From Sulfurimonadaceae bacterium (GTDB lineage: Bacteria; Campylobacterota; Campylobacteria; Campylobacterales; Sulfurimonadaceae): 6,084 nucleotides of DNA. Location: contig JAUWRZ010000138.1 of the NCBI GenBank assembly GCA_030610325.1, forward strand, positions 1-6,084, in the 5' to 3' direction. Below are positions 1 to 5,976 of this stretch, one piece after another; the stretch's first letter is position 1, and every line of letters starts with the position of its first letter. The position numbers were made by a program, and so were the translations under genes. A model generated the notes under the pieces. It was not told where the DNA came from. It was given only the letters and a program-made list of their open reading frames with translations, and made no database searches.

Positions 1-656
1 GAGATCTGCACGTCCTGTCGTCTCAGGCGTGAGAGCATCTTCTCCAGCAGCTTGGGTGTAAGATGTTTGCTCTTACTTGCAAGCACCTCCTTCTCCGACG
101 AGAAGGAGACATCGATAAGCAGTGATGTGATGGTGCTGTCGCTCTCTATAAGGTCAATAAGTGCATCATTGATATAGGTATCACCACTGAGGACAAAAGC
201 CTGAGAACCTTTTTGTACTTTATAACCGCAAGTAGGTACTGTGTGGTTTGCTTCGAGTACTGTTATCTCCACCCCCTCGATCGCTATGGTGTCTCCAAAA
301 CTCACAGAGACAAACTCCAGCACCGGCTTCTCGATCCTCTCTAACTCTATCTTCTCAAAATCAGGCCATATGTCCCAATTTAGAAGATGTTCTCGAAGGG
401 TGACCATGTTCTCATCCAAGGCATAGAGCTTTAAAGGCTTGTCACTGCATGCAAAGTGGTTCTCAAGGATAAAAGGGAGGTCTAGAATATGGTCGAAATG
501 AGTATGGGAGATAAAGAGATGTTCGATCTCACAACAAGAACCCTCCAGACCCTCTATTACGTTTCCGGCATCGATGACGATGTTTCTGCCGATCAAAAAC
601 GATGAGGCCTTGCCATTGTAAGAATAGCTTCCATCAGCTCCGAGTACTTTTATCAT
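1..656 (-). CDS. MBL-fold hydrolase, class II cyclic-nucleotide phosphodiesterase-like (3'-truncated by window edge)
   Basis: The first 218 residues are visible; the C-terminus lies beyond the left edge. The fold is metallo-beta-lactamase: the metal-binding motif HTHFDH is at residues 51-56, followed by His138 (ANHTVPTCGY), Asp159 (SGDT) and a SKHLTP motif with His198. The NHT...CGY, IDVSF and HLTP pattern is what I associate with class II 3',5'-cyclic nucleotide phosphodiesterases, a branch distinct from RNase Z. That family opens cAMP or cGMP to the 5'-monophosphate using two metal ions. No signal peptide or membrane segment is seen, so it is probably cytoplasmic. The ATG at 654-656 has a strong Shine-Dalgarno (GGAGGGG) 5-6 nt upstream. 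It lies 113 bp downstream of the c-di-GMP protein on the same strand, with its own candidate promoter. HxHxDH is family-typical, but the PROSITE-type HxHLDH form is not exact (Phe for Leu). The substrate is inferred; another small phosphoester is possible. The last metal ligand may lie in the missing part. Confidence 0.8.
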   Translation of the reverse strand, partial: MIKVLGADGSYSYNGKASSFLIGRNIVIDAGNVIEGLEGSCCEIEHLFISHTHFDHILDLPFILENHFACSDKPLKLYALDENMVTLREHLLNWDIWPDFEKIELERIEKPVLEFVSVSFGDTIAIEGVEITVLEANHTVPTCGYKVQKGSQAFVLSGDTYINDALIDLIESDSTITSLLIDVSFSSEKEVLASKSKHLTPKLLEKMLSRLRRQDVQI

Positions 657-660
657 CTGA

Positions 661-667
661 CCCCTCC
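661..667 (-). promoter_or_regulatory. Strong Shine-Dalgarno of the MBL-fold gene
   Basis: On the minus strand GGAGGGG ends 4 nt before the ATG at 656, and its GGAGG core (663-667) is 6 nt away. It fixes the start of the MBL-fold gene and suggests efficient translation independent of the upstream gene. Confidence 0.75.
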
Positions 668-691
668 GGTAGGCATCTAAACATGTATTTG

Positions 692-720
692 ATAACATTA
701 TTACATAATATTAGTGTCAA
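692..720 (-). promoter_or_regulatory. Candidate sigma70 promoter for the MBL-fold gene
   Basis: On the minus strand a perfect -35 TTGACA (715-720) is followed, after exactly 17 bp, by TGTTAT (692-697), which matches four of six -10 positions. Transcription would start near 685, giving a leader of about 30 nt that includes the Shine-Dalgarno. The AT-rich setting fits, but the -10 is imperfect. The gene could also be read from the upstream gene, since no clear terminator separates them. Confidence 0.4.
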
Positions 721-769
721 ATGATTTAAAGAGACCTCTATATCATCAAAGGTGCTTTTAAAGCTAGCC

Positions 770-3151
770 TTAGAAAGAGACATCTGGTGCAGGCTTGCCA
801 ATATGGTACCCTTGGGCATAATCAACACCTATCTCTCTCAGGATATCCAATATCTCCTCACTCTCGACAAACTCGGCAATACTCTGCATATGAAGACGTT
901 TGGAAAAGTCCACGATCCCCTCTACCAATATCCTGGAGTTCTTGTTGGTATCGATGTTCTGGATAAGTGAGCCATCGATCTTGATATAGTCTGCCGCAAG
1001 CTGCAGTACATGAGTGAAGTTGGAGTAACCACTTCCAAAGTCATCGATAGCTATCTGGACACCAAGCTGTTTTATCTCCCAAATACTGCGAGAGAGAGCA
1101 TCATAGTTGTCGATAGCCTCACTCTCAAGTATCTCAAAGATAAGCCTGTCTACACCATCAAGACCATCCAGCCGCTTCTTAAGGTGTGTCATCATCTTCT
1201 CATTGGAGAAGTCCTCCATGGAGAGGTTCACAGAGATACTCCCTTTATAGCTCCTAAGCTTATCAAGCACATTGTCTATCATCACCTCAGTCAGCCTGAA
1301 GTACTGTTTTGTCTGTTTGGCTACAGGTAGAAAAGCACCCGGAGGAACGACATCATCACCCTCTATCATCCGGACAAGAGACTCGTGTTTTTGTACGGTA
1401 TTGGAGGCTATATGTAAGATAGGCTGATAGTAGGAGACTATCCGTCTCTCTTCGATCGCAGATTTGACTCTTTTGACCATCAGGATGTTGTCCTTATACT
1501 GACTCTCAAGGTTTAAGCTCTCATCATAGACAAAATACTCCAGATGCTCCGTCTTAGCGACTTTTAGTGCCATATCAGCTTTGACCAGCGCCTGCTCACC
1601 TGTCCCAAATCCGATGGTGACTGAGAACGTGATCTCCTGTTCATCAGTCACTACGAACTGTGCCTTCGCTATCTCGATCTCATAGTGGTGGACCAGGGCT
1701 ACAAACTCATCTATGCCAAAGACTCCGATACCCAAGATGGCAAACTCATCCGCATGCAGACGGTAGAGCCTGAAGAGATCACTTTTTATCATCCCTTTTA
1801 GCTTGTCTGCCATCTGCTTAAGAAGAGCATCCCCACTGGTGATACCATAGTAGTCATTGATGGTCTTGAAGCCATCGATATTGATCAATGCGATGTTTGG
1901 TGCTTTGACCTTCATCATATCTTCGAGAAAACGACTCCTGTTGGGCAGGGATGTCAACTTATCGATAGTATAGATATCCCGGATCTCTTTACGCTTCTCG
2001 ACTAGTTCACTTACATCATGCTTGATGGCGATAAACTCTTTTATCATGCCTTGTTGGTCGAGTATAGGAGTGATGGTCAACTCCTCATAATATTTTCTAC
2101 CACTCTTGGAGACATTCTCTATCAGACCGTGCCAGACCTCTCTATCGAGGATCTGTTCCCATATATGTCTATAGACCTCAGCACTTACATCCTCAGGCTT
2201 GAGAAGACTGTGGTTCTTGCCTATGAGCTCCTGCCTTGAGTAACCGCTGATCTTACAAAAGGCATCGTTCACATAAGTGATATTACCATGCAGGTCACTC
2301 TTGGACACAATAGCACTCTCATCAAGCGCTTTTTTATACTCATCAAGCATCGAGACACTGTTCTCAAGGTCATAAGTACGGTTTTCGACCTGCGCTTCAA
2401 GTGAACTTGAGAAGTGATGGAACTTATAGATCAAAAAGCGGATGGCGAAGAAGAGGCCAGTAAAAAGAAGCATGTTGTAAAGTACGTCTATCCAGAAAGA
2501 GGAGGCAAAATAGTTTGATACTCCCGACTCCGGGACTTTGATGCTTAGTATCCCGCGGATATCACCGAGGCTGTAATCATACGCCTTATCGTACCTCTTT
2601 TGTATGAAGTCCGGGGCGTTCTCTTTTGGACCATGGCACTTTAGACACTTCTGCGTGATCTTCAACGGCAGTGCATATTGGTAGTAGGATGTGTTATCAG
2701 GACTCTCTGACGCAGAGACATAGTCGTAATACTCTTTAGCATCACTGTCAGCGCGAAAATAGTCTATGGCGCGTAACTCCTGGCTATCAGCCATGTTCTT
2801 CTCATTGCGCGCTCTGTCTGAGACCGTCTTGATAGAGATGTTTCGAACATTGTCAAGAGAGAAATCATTGGAGATCTTAGCTGCACTAAACGCAGGCAGT
2901 GCCGGTAGAGTCTTCTCGGTAAGTGAGAGGTAGCCTTTGAGAAAAAGGTCCTGATAATAGGTACGGTGCACCATCATAAAAGTGCTCAGTATCTTTGATT
3001 CCTCTTTAGCGAACTTATATTTATCCTCTTCCATCGTCTTATAGAGATAACCGATCCTAAACAGTGTTATCACCACAAAACCCATCAGCACTATATAGAG
3101 TGAACGTTTGGAGATTATGTCCGAATTGATACGAAACTTATTATTTTGCAT
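770..3151 (-). CDS. Membrane heme-sensor PAS-GGDEF(degenerate)-EAL protein, probable c-di-GMP phosphodiesterase
   Basis: A 793-residue inner-membrane signalling protein; numbering is from the ATG at 3151. Order: short cytoplasmic N-tail, membrane helix 17-37, periplasmic domain of the DUF3365/Tll0287-like type with a c-type heme motif CLKCH (169-173), membrane helix 220-242, charged linker about 247-275, PAS about 275-383, GGDEF about 391-543, EAL about 553-793. The GGDEF domain keeps DKLTSLPNR (397-405) and Asp426, but its signature is HADEF (466-470) and no RxxD inhibitory site is seen, so it is probably not a cyclase. The EAL domain reads ESLVR at Glu590 and keeps Asn642, Glu673, Asp703/Asp704, Lys724, Glu760 and Gln780, the usual metal-binding and catalytic set. 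It should therefore hydrolyse c-di-GMP to pGpG. Start: the frame stays open to an ATG at 3262, but I prefer 3151. It has AAGG 6 nt upstream, gives a normal signal anchor, and the 37 extra codons overlap a plus-strand promoter. The periplasmic signal (redox state, gas or small ligand) is inferred. Confidence 0.88.
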   Translation of the reverse strand: MQNNKFRINSDIISKRSLYIVLMGFVVITLFRIGYLYKTMEEDKYKFAKEESKILSTFMMVHRTYYQDLFLKGYLSLTEKTLPALPAFSAAKISNDFSLDNVRNISIKTVSDRARNEKNMADSQELRAIDYFRADSDAKEYYDYVSASESPDNTSYYQYALPLKITQKCLKCHGPKENAPDFIQKRYDKAYDYSLGDIRGILSIKVPESGVSNYFASSFWIDVLYNMLLFTGLFFAIRFLIYKFHHFSSSLEAQVENRTYDLENSVSMLDEYKKALDESAIVSKSDLHGNITYVNDAFCKISGYSRQELIGKNHSLLKPEDVSAEVYRHIWEQILDREVWHGLIENVSKSGRKYYEELTITPILDQQGMIKEFIAIKHDVSELVEKRKEIRDIYTIDKLTSLPNRSRFLEDMMKVKAPNIALINIDGFKTINDYYGITSGDALLKQMADKLKGMIKSDLFRLYRLHADEFAILGIGVFGIDEFVALVHHYEIEIAKAQFVVTDEQEITFSVTIGFGTGEQALVKADMALKVAKTEHLEYFVYDESLNLESQYKDNILMVKRVKSAIEERRIVSYYQPILHIASNTVQKHESLVRMIEGDDVVPPGAFLPVAKQTKQYFRLTEVMIDNVLDKLRSYKGSISVNLSMEDFSNEKMMTHLKKRLDGLDGVDRLIFEILESEAIDNYDALSRSIWEIKQLGVQIAIDDFGSGYSNFTHVLQLAADYIKIDGSLIQNIDTNKNSRILVEGIVDFSKRLHMQSIAEFVESEEILDILREIGVDYAQGYHIGKPAPDVSF
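1742..1756 (-). other. Degenerate GGDEF signature (HADEF)
   Basis: These codons read His-Ala-Asp-Glu-Phe where an active diguanylate cyclase normally has Gly-Gly-Asp/Glu-Glu-Phe. The acidic pair and Phe are kept but both glycines, which contact GTP, are replaced. Loss of cyclase activity is the likely consequence. GTP binding as a regulatory input to the EAL domain remains possible, as shown for Caulobacter PdeA (GEDEF). Confidence 0.8.
2633..2647 (-). other. CxxCH heme c attachment motif in the periplasmic sensor domain
   Basis: These codons encode CLKCH, followed by Gly, between the two membrane helices of the c-di-GMP protein. CxxCH is the covalent attachment site for c-type heme, and it occurs at this place in DUF3365-type sensor domains. 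It makes redox or gas sensing likely. Heme loading itself is not shown by sequence. Confidence 0.7.
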
Positions 3152-3157
3152 ATTTGA

Positions 3158-3161
3158 CCTT
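3158..3161 (-). promoter_or_regulatory. Shine-Dalgarno supporting the 3151 start
   Basis: AAGG on the minus strand lies 6 nt before the ATG at 3151. Together with the signal-anchor geometry it favours this start over the in-frame ATG at 3262. The alternative also has a purine-rich run (GGGGAAAG) at plausible spacing, so the Shine-Dalgarno alone does not decide it. Confidence 0.5.
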
Positions 3162-3172
3162 AGCGCGACTCT

Positions 3173-3178
3173 AAAATA
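3173..3178 (-). promoter_or_regulatory. Candidate -10 box for the c-di-GMP protein gene
   Basis: TATTTT on the minus strand matches four of six consensus positions. It would start transcription near 3166, about 15 nt before the ATG. No -35 match is seen at 17-19 bp; housekeeping promoters in this phylum often lack one. This is a weak call. Confidence 0.22.
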
Positions 3179-3180
3179 CT

Positions 3181-3209
3181 GTGTACGATCGACATCTTTG
3201 ACAGTACAC
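3181..3209. repeat. Inverted repeat GTGTAC-N17-GTACAC, candidate operator
   Basis: Perfect 6-bp inverted arms lie at 3181-3186 and 3204-3209, with centres 23 bp apart, roughly two helical turns. The spacer contains the P1 -35 box, and the left arm is just upstream of the minus-strand TATTTT. A dimeric regulator here could affect both divergent genes. Arms this short can arise by chance. Confidence 0.25.
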
Positions 3210-3226
3210 TTTTTTGAAAATATTAT
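3198..3226 (+). promoter_or_regulatory. Strong sigma70-like promoter P1 for the aspS operon
   Basis: A perfect -35 TTGACA (3198-3203) is followed after exactly 17 bp by TATTAT (3221-3226), which matches five of six -10 positions. A further TATAAT sits at 3234-3239 in the same AT-rich stretch. Transcription would start near 3233 and leave a leader of about 125 nt before aspS. The -35 box touches the right arm of the GTGTAC/GTACAC inverted repeat, a possible control point. Confidence 0.55.
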
Positions 3227-3323
3227 TCGCAAATATAATATCGACACCAGACGCAAGAACATTAGACTTTCCCCACTCTTTCCCCCTCAGCCCGGAAAGA
3301 GCCGAGCTTAAGTGATGCTTCGC

Positions 3324-3329
3324 TATAAT
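3324..3329 (+). promoter_or_regulatory. Candidate proximal promoter P2 (-10 only) for aspS
   Basis: A perfect TATAAT would start transcription near 3336, giving a leader of about 22 nt carrying the aspS Shine-Dalgarno. No -35 match exists at 16-18 bp, which is tolerated in Campylobacterota. The box is bracketed by a small inverted repeat, TTCGC (3319-3323) and GCGAA (3331-3335). Confidence 0.45.
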
Positions 3330-3344
3330 CGCGAAAATCTTTAT

Positions 3345-3349
3345 GAGGA
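3345..3349 (+). promoter_or_regulatory. Shine-Dalgarno that selects the TTG start of aspS
   Basis: GAGGA lies 9 nt before the TTG at 3359. The nearby ATG at 3343 is out of frame with aspS and overlaps this site, so it cannot be the aspS start. Confidence 0.65.
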
Positions 3350-3358
3350 CTTTAGCTT

Positions 3359-5119
3359 TTGAGAAGTCATTACAGTACAGAACTAAACGAGAACAATGTC
3401 GGTGAGACCGTCACTCTTGCCGGTTGGGCAAACAGCTATCGTGACCACGGTGGGGTCATCTTTATCGATATCCGTGATAAGAACGGTCTGATCCAGCTTG
3501 TCTGTGATCCCGCAGATGATGTCGAGGCTCACAAGACGGCCAATGAGGTACGTGATGAGTTCGTGATCCGTGCGATCGGGAAAGTACGCCTACGCGGTGA
3601 AGGTCTCGTCAACCCACGTCTTGAGACCGGGGCTATCGAGATCGTAGTCGATGAACTTATCATCGAAAACCGCAGTGCACCGATGCCTTTTGTCATCGGT
3701 GATGAGAAGGTCGGTGAAGAGACAAAACTCAGATACCGCTACCTGGACCTGCGTTCAAAGAGCTCTTTTGATACTTTTCGTCTGCGTTCAAAAGCGGCTA
3801 TCGCTGCACGTAATGTCTTAGACAGCCTTGGTTTCCTTGAGGTCGAGACACCGATCTTGACCAAATCCACTCCTGAGGGAGCACGTGACTATCTTGTACC
3901 AAGTCGTGTACATGATGGCGAGTTCTACGCCCTTCCACAATCCCCTCAGCTTTTCAAACAGCTGCTGATGGTCGGCGGGTTCGATCGCTACTTCCAGATC
4001 GCCAAATGTTTCCGTGACGAAGACCTTCGTGCCGACAGACAACCTGAGTTCACGCAGATCGATGTGGAGATGAGCTTTTGTGACCAGGACGATGTCATCG
4101 CTGTAGCTGAAGAGCTTATCGTCGGTATCTTTGGCGCAGTAGGTCATGAGATCAAAGCACCGTTCCCTCGTATGCGACACACTGACGCTATGGAGAAGTA
4201 CGGCTCAGACAAGCCTGATCTTCGCTACGGTCTGGAGATGGTCGATGTCATCGACATCTTTGAGCGTTGTGATAATGAGATCTTCTCCTCTGTAGCTGCT
4301 AACGCTAAGATGAACCGTATCAAAGCACTTCGTGTCCCGGGTGCTGACCTTGTCTTCTCCAAACGAGAGATGAAAGGTTTTGAGGAGTATGTCCGAAAGT
4401 TCGGCGCCAAAGGTCTGGGTTATTTTCAACTCAAAGAGGATGGACTCAAGGGGCCATTGATCAAGTTCTTCGAGCAAGCCGATATCGATCTGTTGATCGA
4501 ACGCACACAGATGGAAGTCGGTGATGTCGTCTTCTTCGGTGCCGGTGAGAAGAAGACTGTACTTGACTATATGGGACGCTTCCGTATCTTTATCGCAGAG
4601 CATGAGAAGATGAAGCTTGCCGATCCGGATGTCTTTGACTTCAGCTGGGTAGTAGACTTCCCGATGTTTGAAGTCGAAGATGGCAAAGTCAAAGCACTGC
4701 ACCATCCGTTCACTATGCCTAAAGACCTGGTACATGAGCATATCGAAGATATAGAGTCGATCGCTTACGACCTGGTACTAAACGGTGTCGAACTTGGCGG
4801 TGGCTCTATCCGTATCCACAAACAAGACATCCAGGCTAAGATCTTTGAACTGCTTGGTATAAGCGAAGAAGAGGCGCAAGCAAAATTTGGCTTCTTACTT
4901 GACGCACTTAAGTTCGGCGCTCCTCCACATGGTGGTTTTGCGATGGGCTTTGACCGTATGATCATGCTGCTTGCCAAAAAGGATAGCATCCGTGATGTCA
5001 TCGCTTTCCCTAAGACGCAAAAAGCATCATGTATCTTGACCGACGCACCAAACTCTGTTGAGAACGACCAGCTGCGAGATCTGCATATCAGACTCCGCGA
5101 GAAAAAACAGCAGGTCTAA
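3359..5119 (+). CDS. aspS: Aspartyl-tRNA synthetase, probably non-discriminating (Asp/Asn)
   Basis: A full-length 586-residue bacterial-type class II AspRS, which activates aspartate with ATP and loads it on tRNA in the cytoplasm. The N-terminal OB fold (about 1-105) binds the anticodon. Motif 1 is near 154-167 ([14 protein letters not shown]). The flipping loop (TPEGARDY) starts at 171, followed by QSPQLFKQ at 194-201. Motif 2 is FRDED...FTQIDVEM at 218-238. The bacterial insertion (GAD) domain covers roughly 285-420, then GGGSIRIH at 480-487 and motif 3 GFDR at 530-533. The start is TTG: translation there gives [10 protein letters not shown], matching the usual MRTHY-type N-terminus, with GAGGA 9 nt upstream and no in-frame ATG nearby. 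His30 and Gly82 correspond to the residues linked to relaxed tRNA choice in Pseudomonas AspRS. The enzyme probably also makes Asp-tRNA-Asn for GatCAB amidation, an inference. It is first in an operon with adk, 3 nt away. Confidence 0.97.
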   Translation: MRSHYSTELNENNVGETVTLAGWANSYRDHGGVIFIDIRDKNGLIQLVCDPADDVEAHKTANEVRDEFVIRAIGKVRLRGEGLVNPRLETGAIEIVVDELIIENRSAPMPFVIGDEKVGEETKLRYRYLDLRSKSSFDTFRLRSKAAIAARNVLDSLGFLEVETPILTKSTPEGARDYLVPSRVHDGEFYALPQSPQLFKQLLMVGGFDRYFQIAKCFRDEDLRADRQPEFTQIDVEMSFCDQDDVIAVAEELIVGIFGAVGHEIKAPFPRMRHTDAMEKYGSDKPDLRYGLEMVDVIDIFERCDNEIFSSVAANAKMNRIKALRVPGADLVFSKREMKGFEEYVRKFGAKGLGYFQLKEDGLKGPLIKFFEQADIDLLIERTQMEVGDVVFFGAGEKKTVLDYMGRFRIFIAEHEKMKLADPDVFDFSWVVDFPMFEVEDGKVKALHHPFTMPKDLVHEHIEDIESIAYDLVLNGVELGGGSIRIHKQDIQAKIFELLGISEEEAQAKFGFLLDALKFGAPPHGGFAMGFDRMIMLLAKKDSIRDVIAFPKTQKASCILTDAPNSVENDQLRDLHIRLREKKQQV

Positions 5120-5122
5120 GCA

Positions 5123-5701
5123 GTGGCTTCAAAGAGACTGTTTCTGATCATCGGTGCTCCAGGTTCAGGTAAGACTACTGATGCTGAGATGATCGCCGAG
5201 CGTAATAGCGAAAGCATCACGCACTACTCCACCGGTGATATGTTCAGAGCTGAGGTGGCAAGCGGAAGTGAACGCGGTAAGATCATTGACAGTGTCATCA
5301 GCAAAGGTGATCTGGTCCCCATCGATATTGCCATCGAGACCATTATCGCAGCCATCAAACGTGCTCCGACTGACGTAGTCATCATCGATGGCTACCCACG
5401 CTCTTTGGAGCAGATGAGTGCGCTCGATGATTATCTGCTCGACGAGAAGAGTGTTCAGCTTCTCAATGTCATCGAGGTACAAGTGAGCGAAGCCATCGCA
5501 CGTGACCGTGTCCTTGGACGTGCACGTGGAGCTGATGACAATAACGAGGTCTTTGACAATCGTATGAAGGTCTACACAGAGCCTCTTGCAGATATTCAAA
5601 GTTTCTACACGGACAGAAGCATACTACACAAGATCGATGGTGAACGTACCATCGAGATGATCGTTGACGAGATGGAACTATTCGTCAAAAGCAAGATCTG
5701 A
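5123..5701 (+). CDS. adk: Adenylate kinase (short-LID form)
   Basis: A 192-residue cytoplasmic adenylate kinase, which interconverts ATP + AMP and 2 ADP and is essential for nucleotide balance. The P-loop GAPGSGKT is at 11-18. The AMP-site motifs are STGDMFR (36-42) and DGYPRS (89-94, with Arg93). The LID-side arginines are Arg127, Arg133, Arg135 and Arg147. The LID is the short type (a few residues around 136-142) with no zinc-binding cysteines, unlike the roughly 215-residue long form. The start is GTG, 3 nt after the aspS stop. It is the only usable start before the P-loop, with AGG at 5112-5114 inside the aspS 3' end as a weak Shine-Dalgarno. Translation is therefore probably coupled to aspS. 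The aspS-adk pair is also adjacent in Campylobacter and Helicobacter, as I recall. Confidence 0.95.
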   Translation: MASKRLFLIIGAPGSGKTTDAEMIAERNSESITHYSTGDMFRAEVASGSERGKIIDSVISKGDLVPIDIAIETIIAAIKRAPTDVVIIDGYPRSLEQMSALDDYLLDEKSVQLLNVIEVQVSEAIARDRVLGRARGADDNNEVFDNRMKVYTEPLADIQSFYTDRSILHKIDGERTIEMIVDEMELFVKSKI

Positions 5702-5718
5702 GCACCCTCCCTTCCGGG

Positions 5719-5964
5719 ATGTCCAACTACTACGTCTACATGCTGCGTTGCAGCGACAACACCCTCTATACCGGCATAACCACTGATCTGCAACGACGTC
5801 TCGATGAACACAACAGCTCCCCAAAGGGCGCTAAGTACACTCGAAACCGTCGTCCTGTCAAGATGGTCTACTCTGAGTCATGTGAAGATAAAAGTGCCGC
5901 TTCAAAGCGGGAGTACGTCATCAAGCAGCTCTCCAAGAGAGAGAAAGAGGCGATGGTCAAGTGA
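5719..5964 (+). CDS. Small GIY-YIG nuclease-superfamily protein (UPF0213/YhbQ-like)
   Basis: An 81-residue single-domain GIY-YIG protein, the usual size for the UPF0213/YhbQ group. The two signature strands are YVYML (5-9) and LYTGIT (16-21). The conserved R-R-L..EHN (26-32) and KYTR..RPVKMVY (40-51) segments follow, and Glu65 in the KRE segment is the expected metal ligand. The catalytic set therefore looks complete. Members of this superfamily cut or nick DNA, and E. coli YhbQ has been linked to DNA damage responses, but the role of this group is poorly defined. It follows adk by 17 nt, so it is probably co-transcribed. The spacer is pyrimidine-rich with no Shine-Dalgarno, which suggests translation by coupling or re-initiation and low expression. 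In Campylobacter and Helicobacter I recall ppa at or near this position, so this gene may be a lineage-specific insertion in the operon. Confidence 0.88.
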   Translation: MSNYYVYMLRCSDNTLYTGITTDLQRRLDEHNSSPKGAKYTRNRRPVKMVYSESCEDKSAASKREYVIKQLSKREKEAMVK

Positions 5965-5976
5965 TCACCTGATCAG
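5961..5976. repeat. Two abutting 8-bp palindromes spanning both convergent stop codons
   Basis: GTGATCAC (5961-5968) and CTGATCAG (5969-5976) are each perfectly palindromic and adjoin without a gap. The first holds the TGA of the GIY-YIG gene, the second the TGA of the minus-strand gene. Each has a GATC core. No GC-rich stem or U-run follows, so it is not an intrinsic terminator. Confidence 0.5.

Noticed and set aside
750..769. Hairpin GCTTT-T-AAAGC after the c-di-GMP gene as an intrinsic terminator
   Set aside because: The stem is AT-rich with a one-base loop and no following U-run on the minus strand.
1010..1330. 106-codon plus-strand open frame inside the EAL domain, plus others at 241-426, 752-970, 2018-2239 and 3108-3311
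   Set aside because: All are opposite the MBL-fold or c-di-GMP genes, whose motifs are intact; the plus-strand translations have no family resemblance.
3288..3308. Imperfect hairpin CTCAGC...GCCGAG upstream of aspS
   Set aside because: Six base pairs with a mismatch and a 9-10 nt loop, and no U-run; too weak to call a terminator or regulator.
3233..3358. Possible T-box or riboswitch in the aspS leader
   Set aside because: The leader is short, with no T-box sequence, terminator hairpin or extended conserved stem that I can see.
4205..4741. 178-codon open frame on the minus strand inside aspS, with smaller ones at 3818-4180, 4225-4410 and 4765-5001
   Set aside because: They lie antisense to well-conserved AspRS motifs, their translations look like no known family, and open antisense frames are expected from the codon use of the real gene.
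5165..5599. 144-codon open frame antisense to adk
   Set aside because: It mirrors the adenylate kinase coding sequence and has no recognisable domain or convincing start context.
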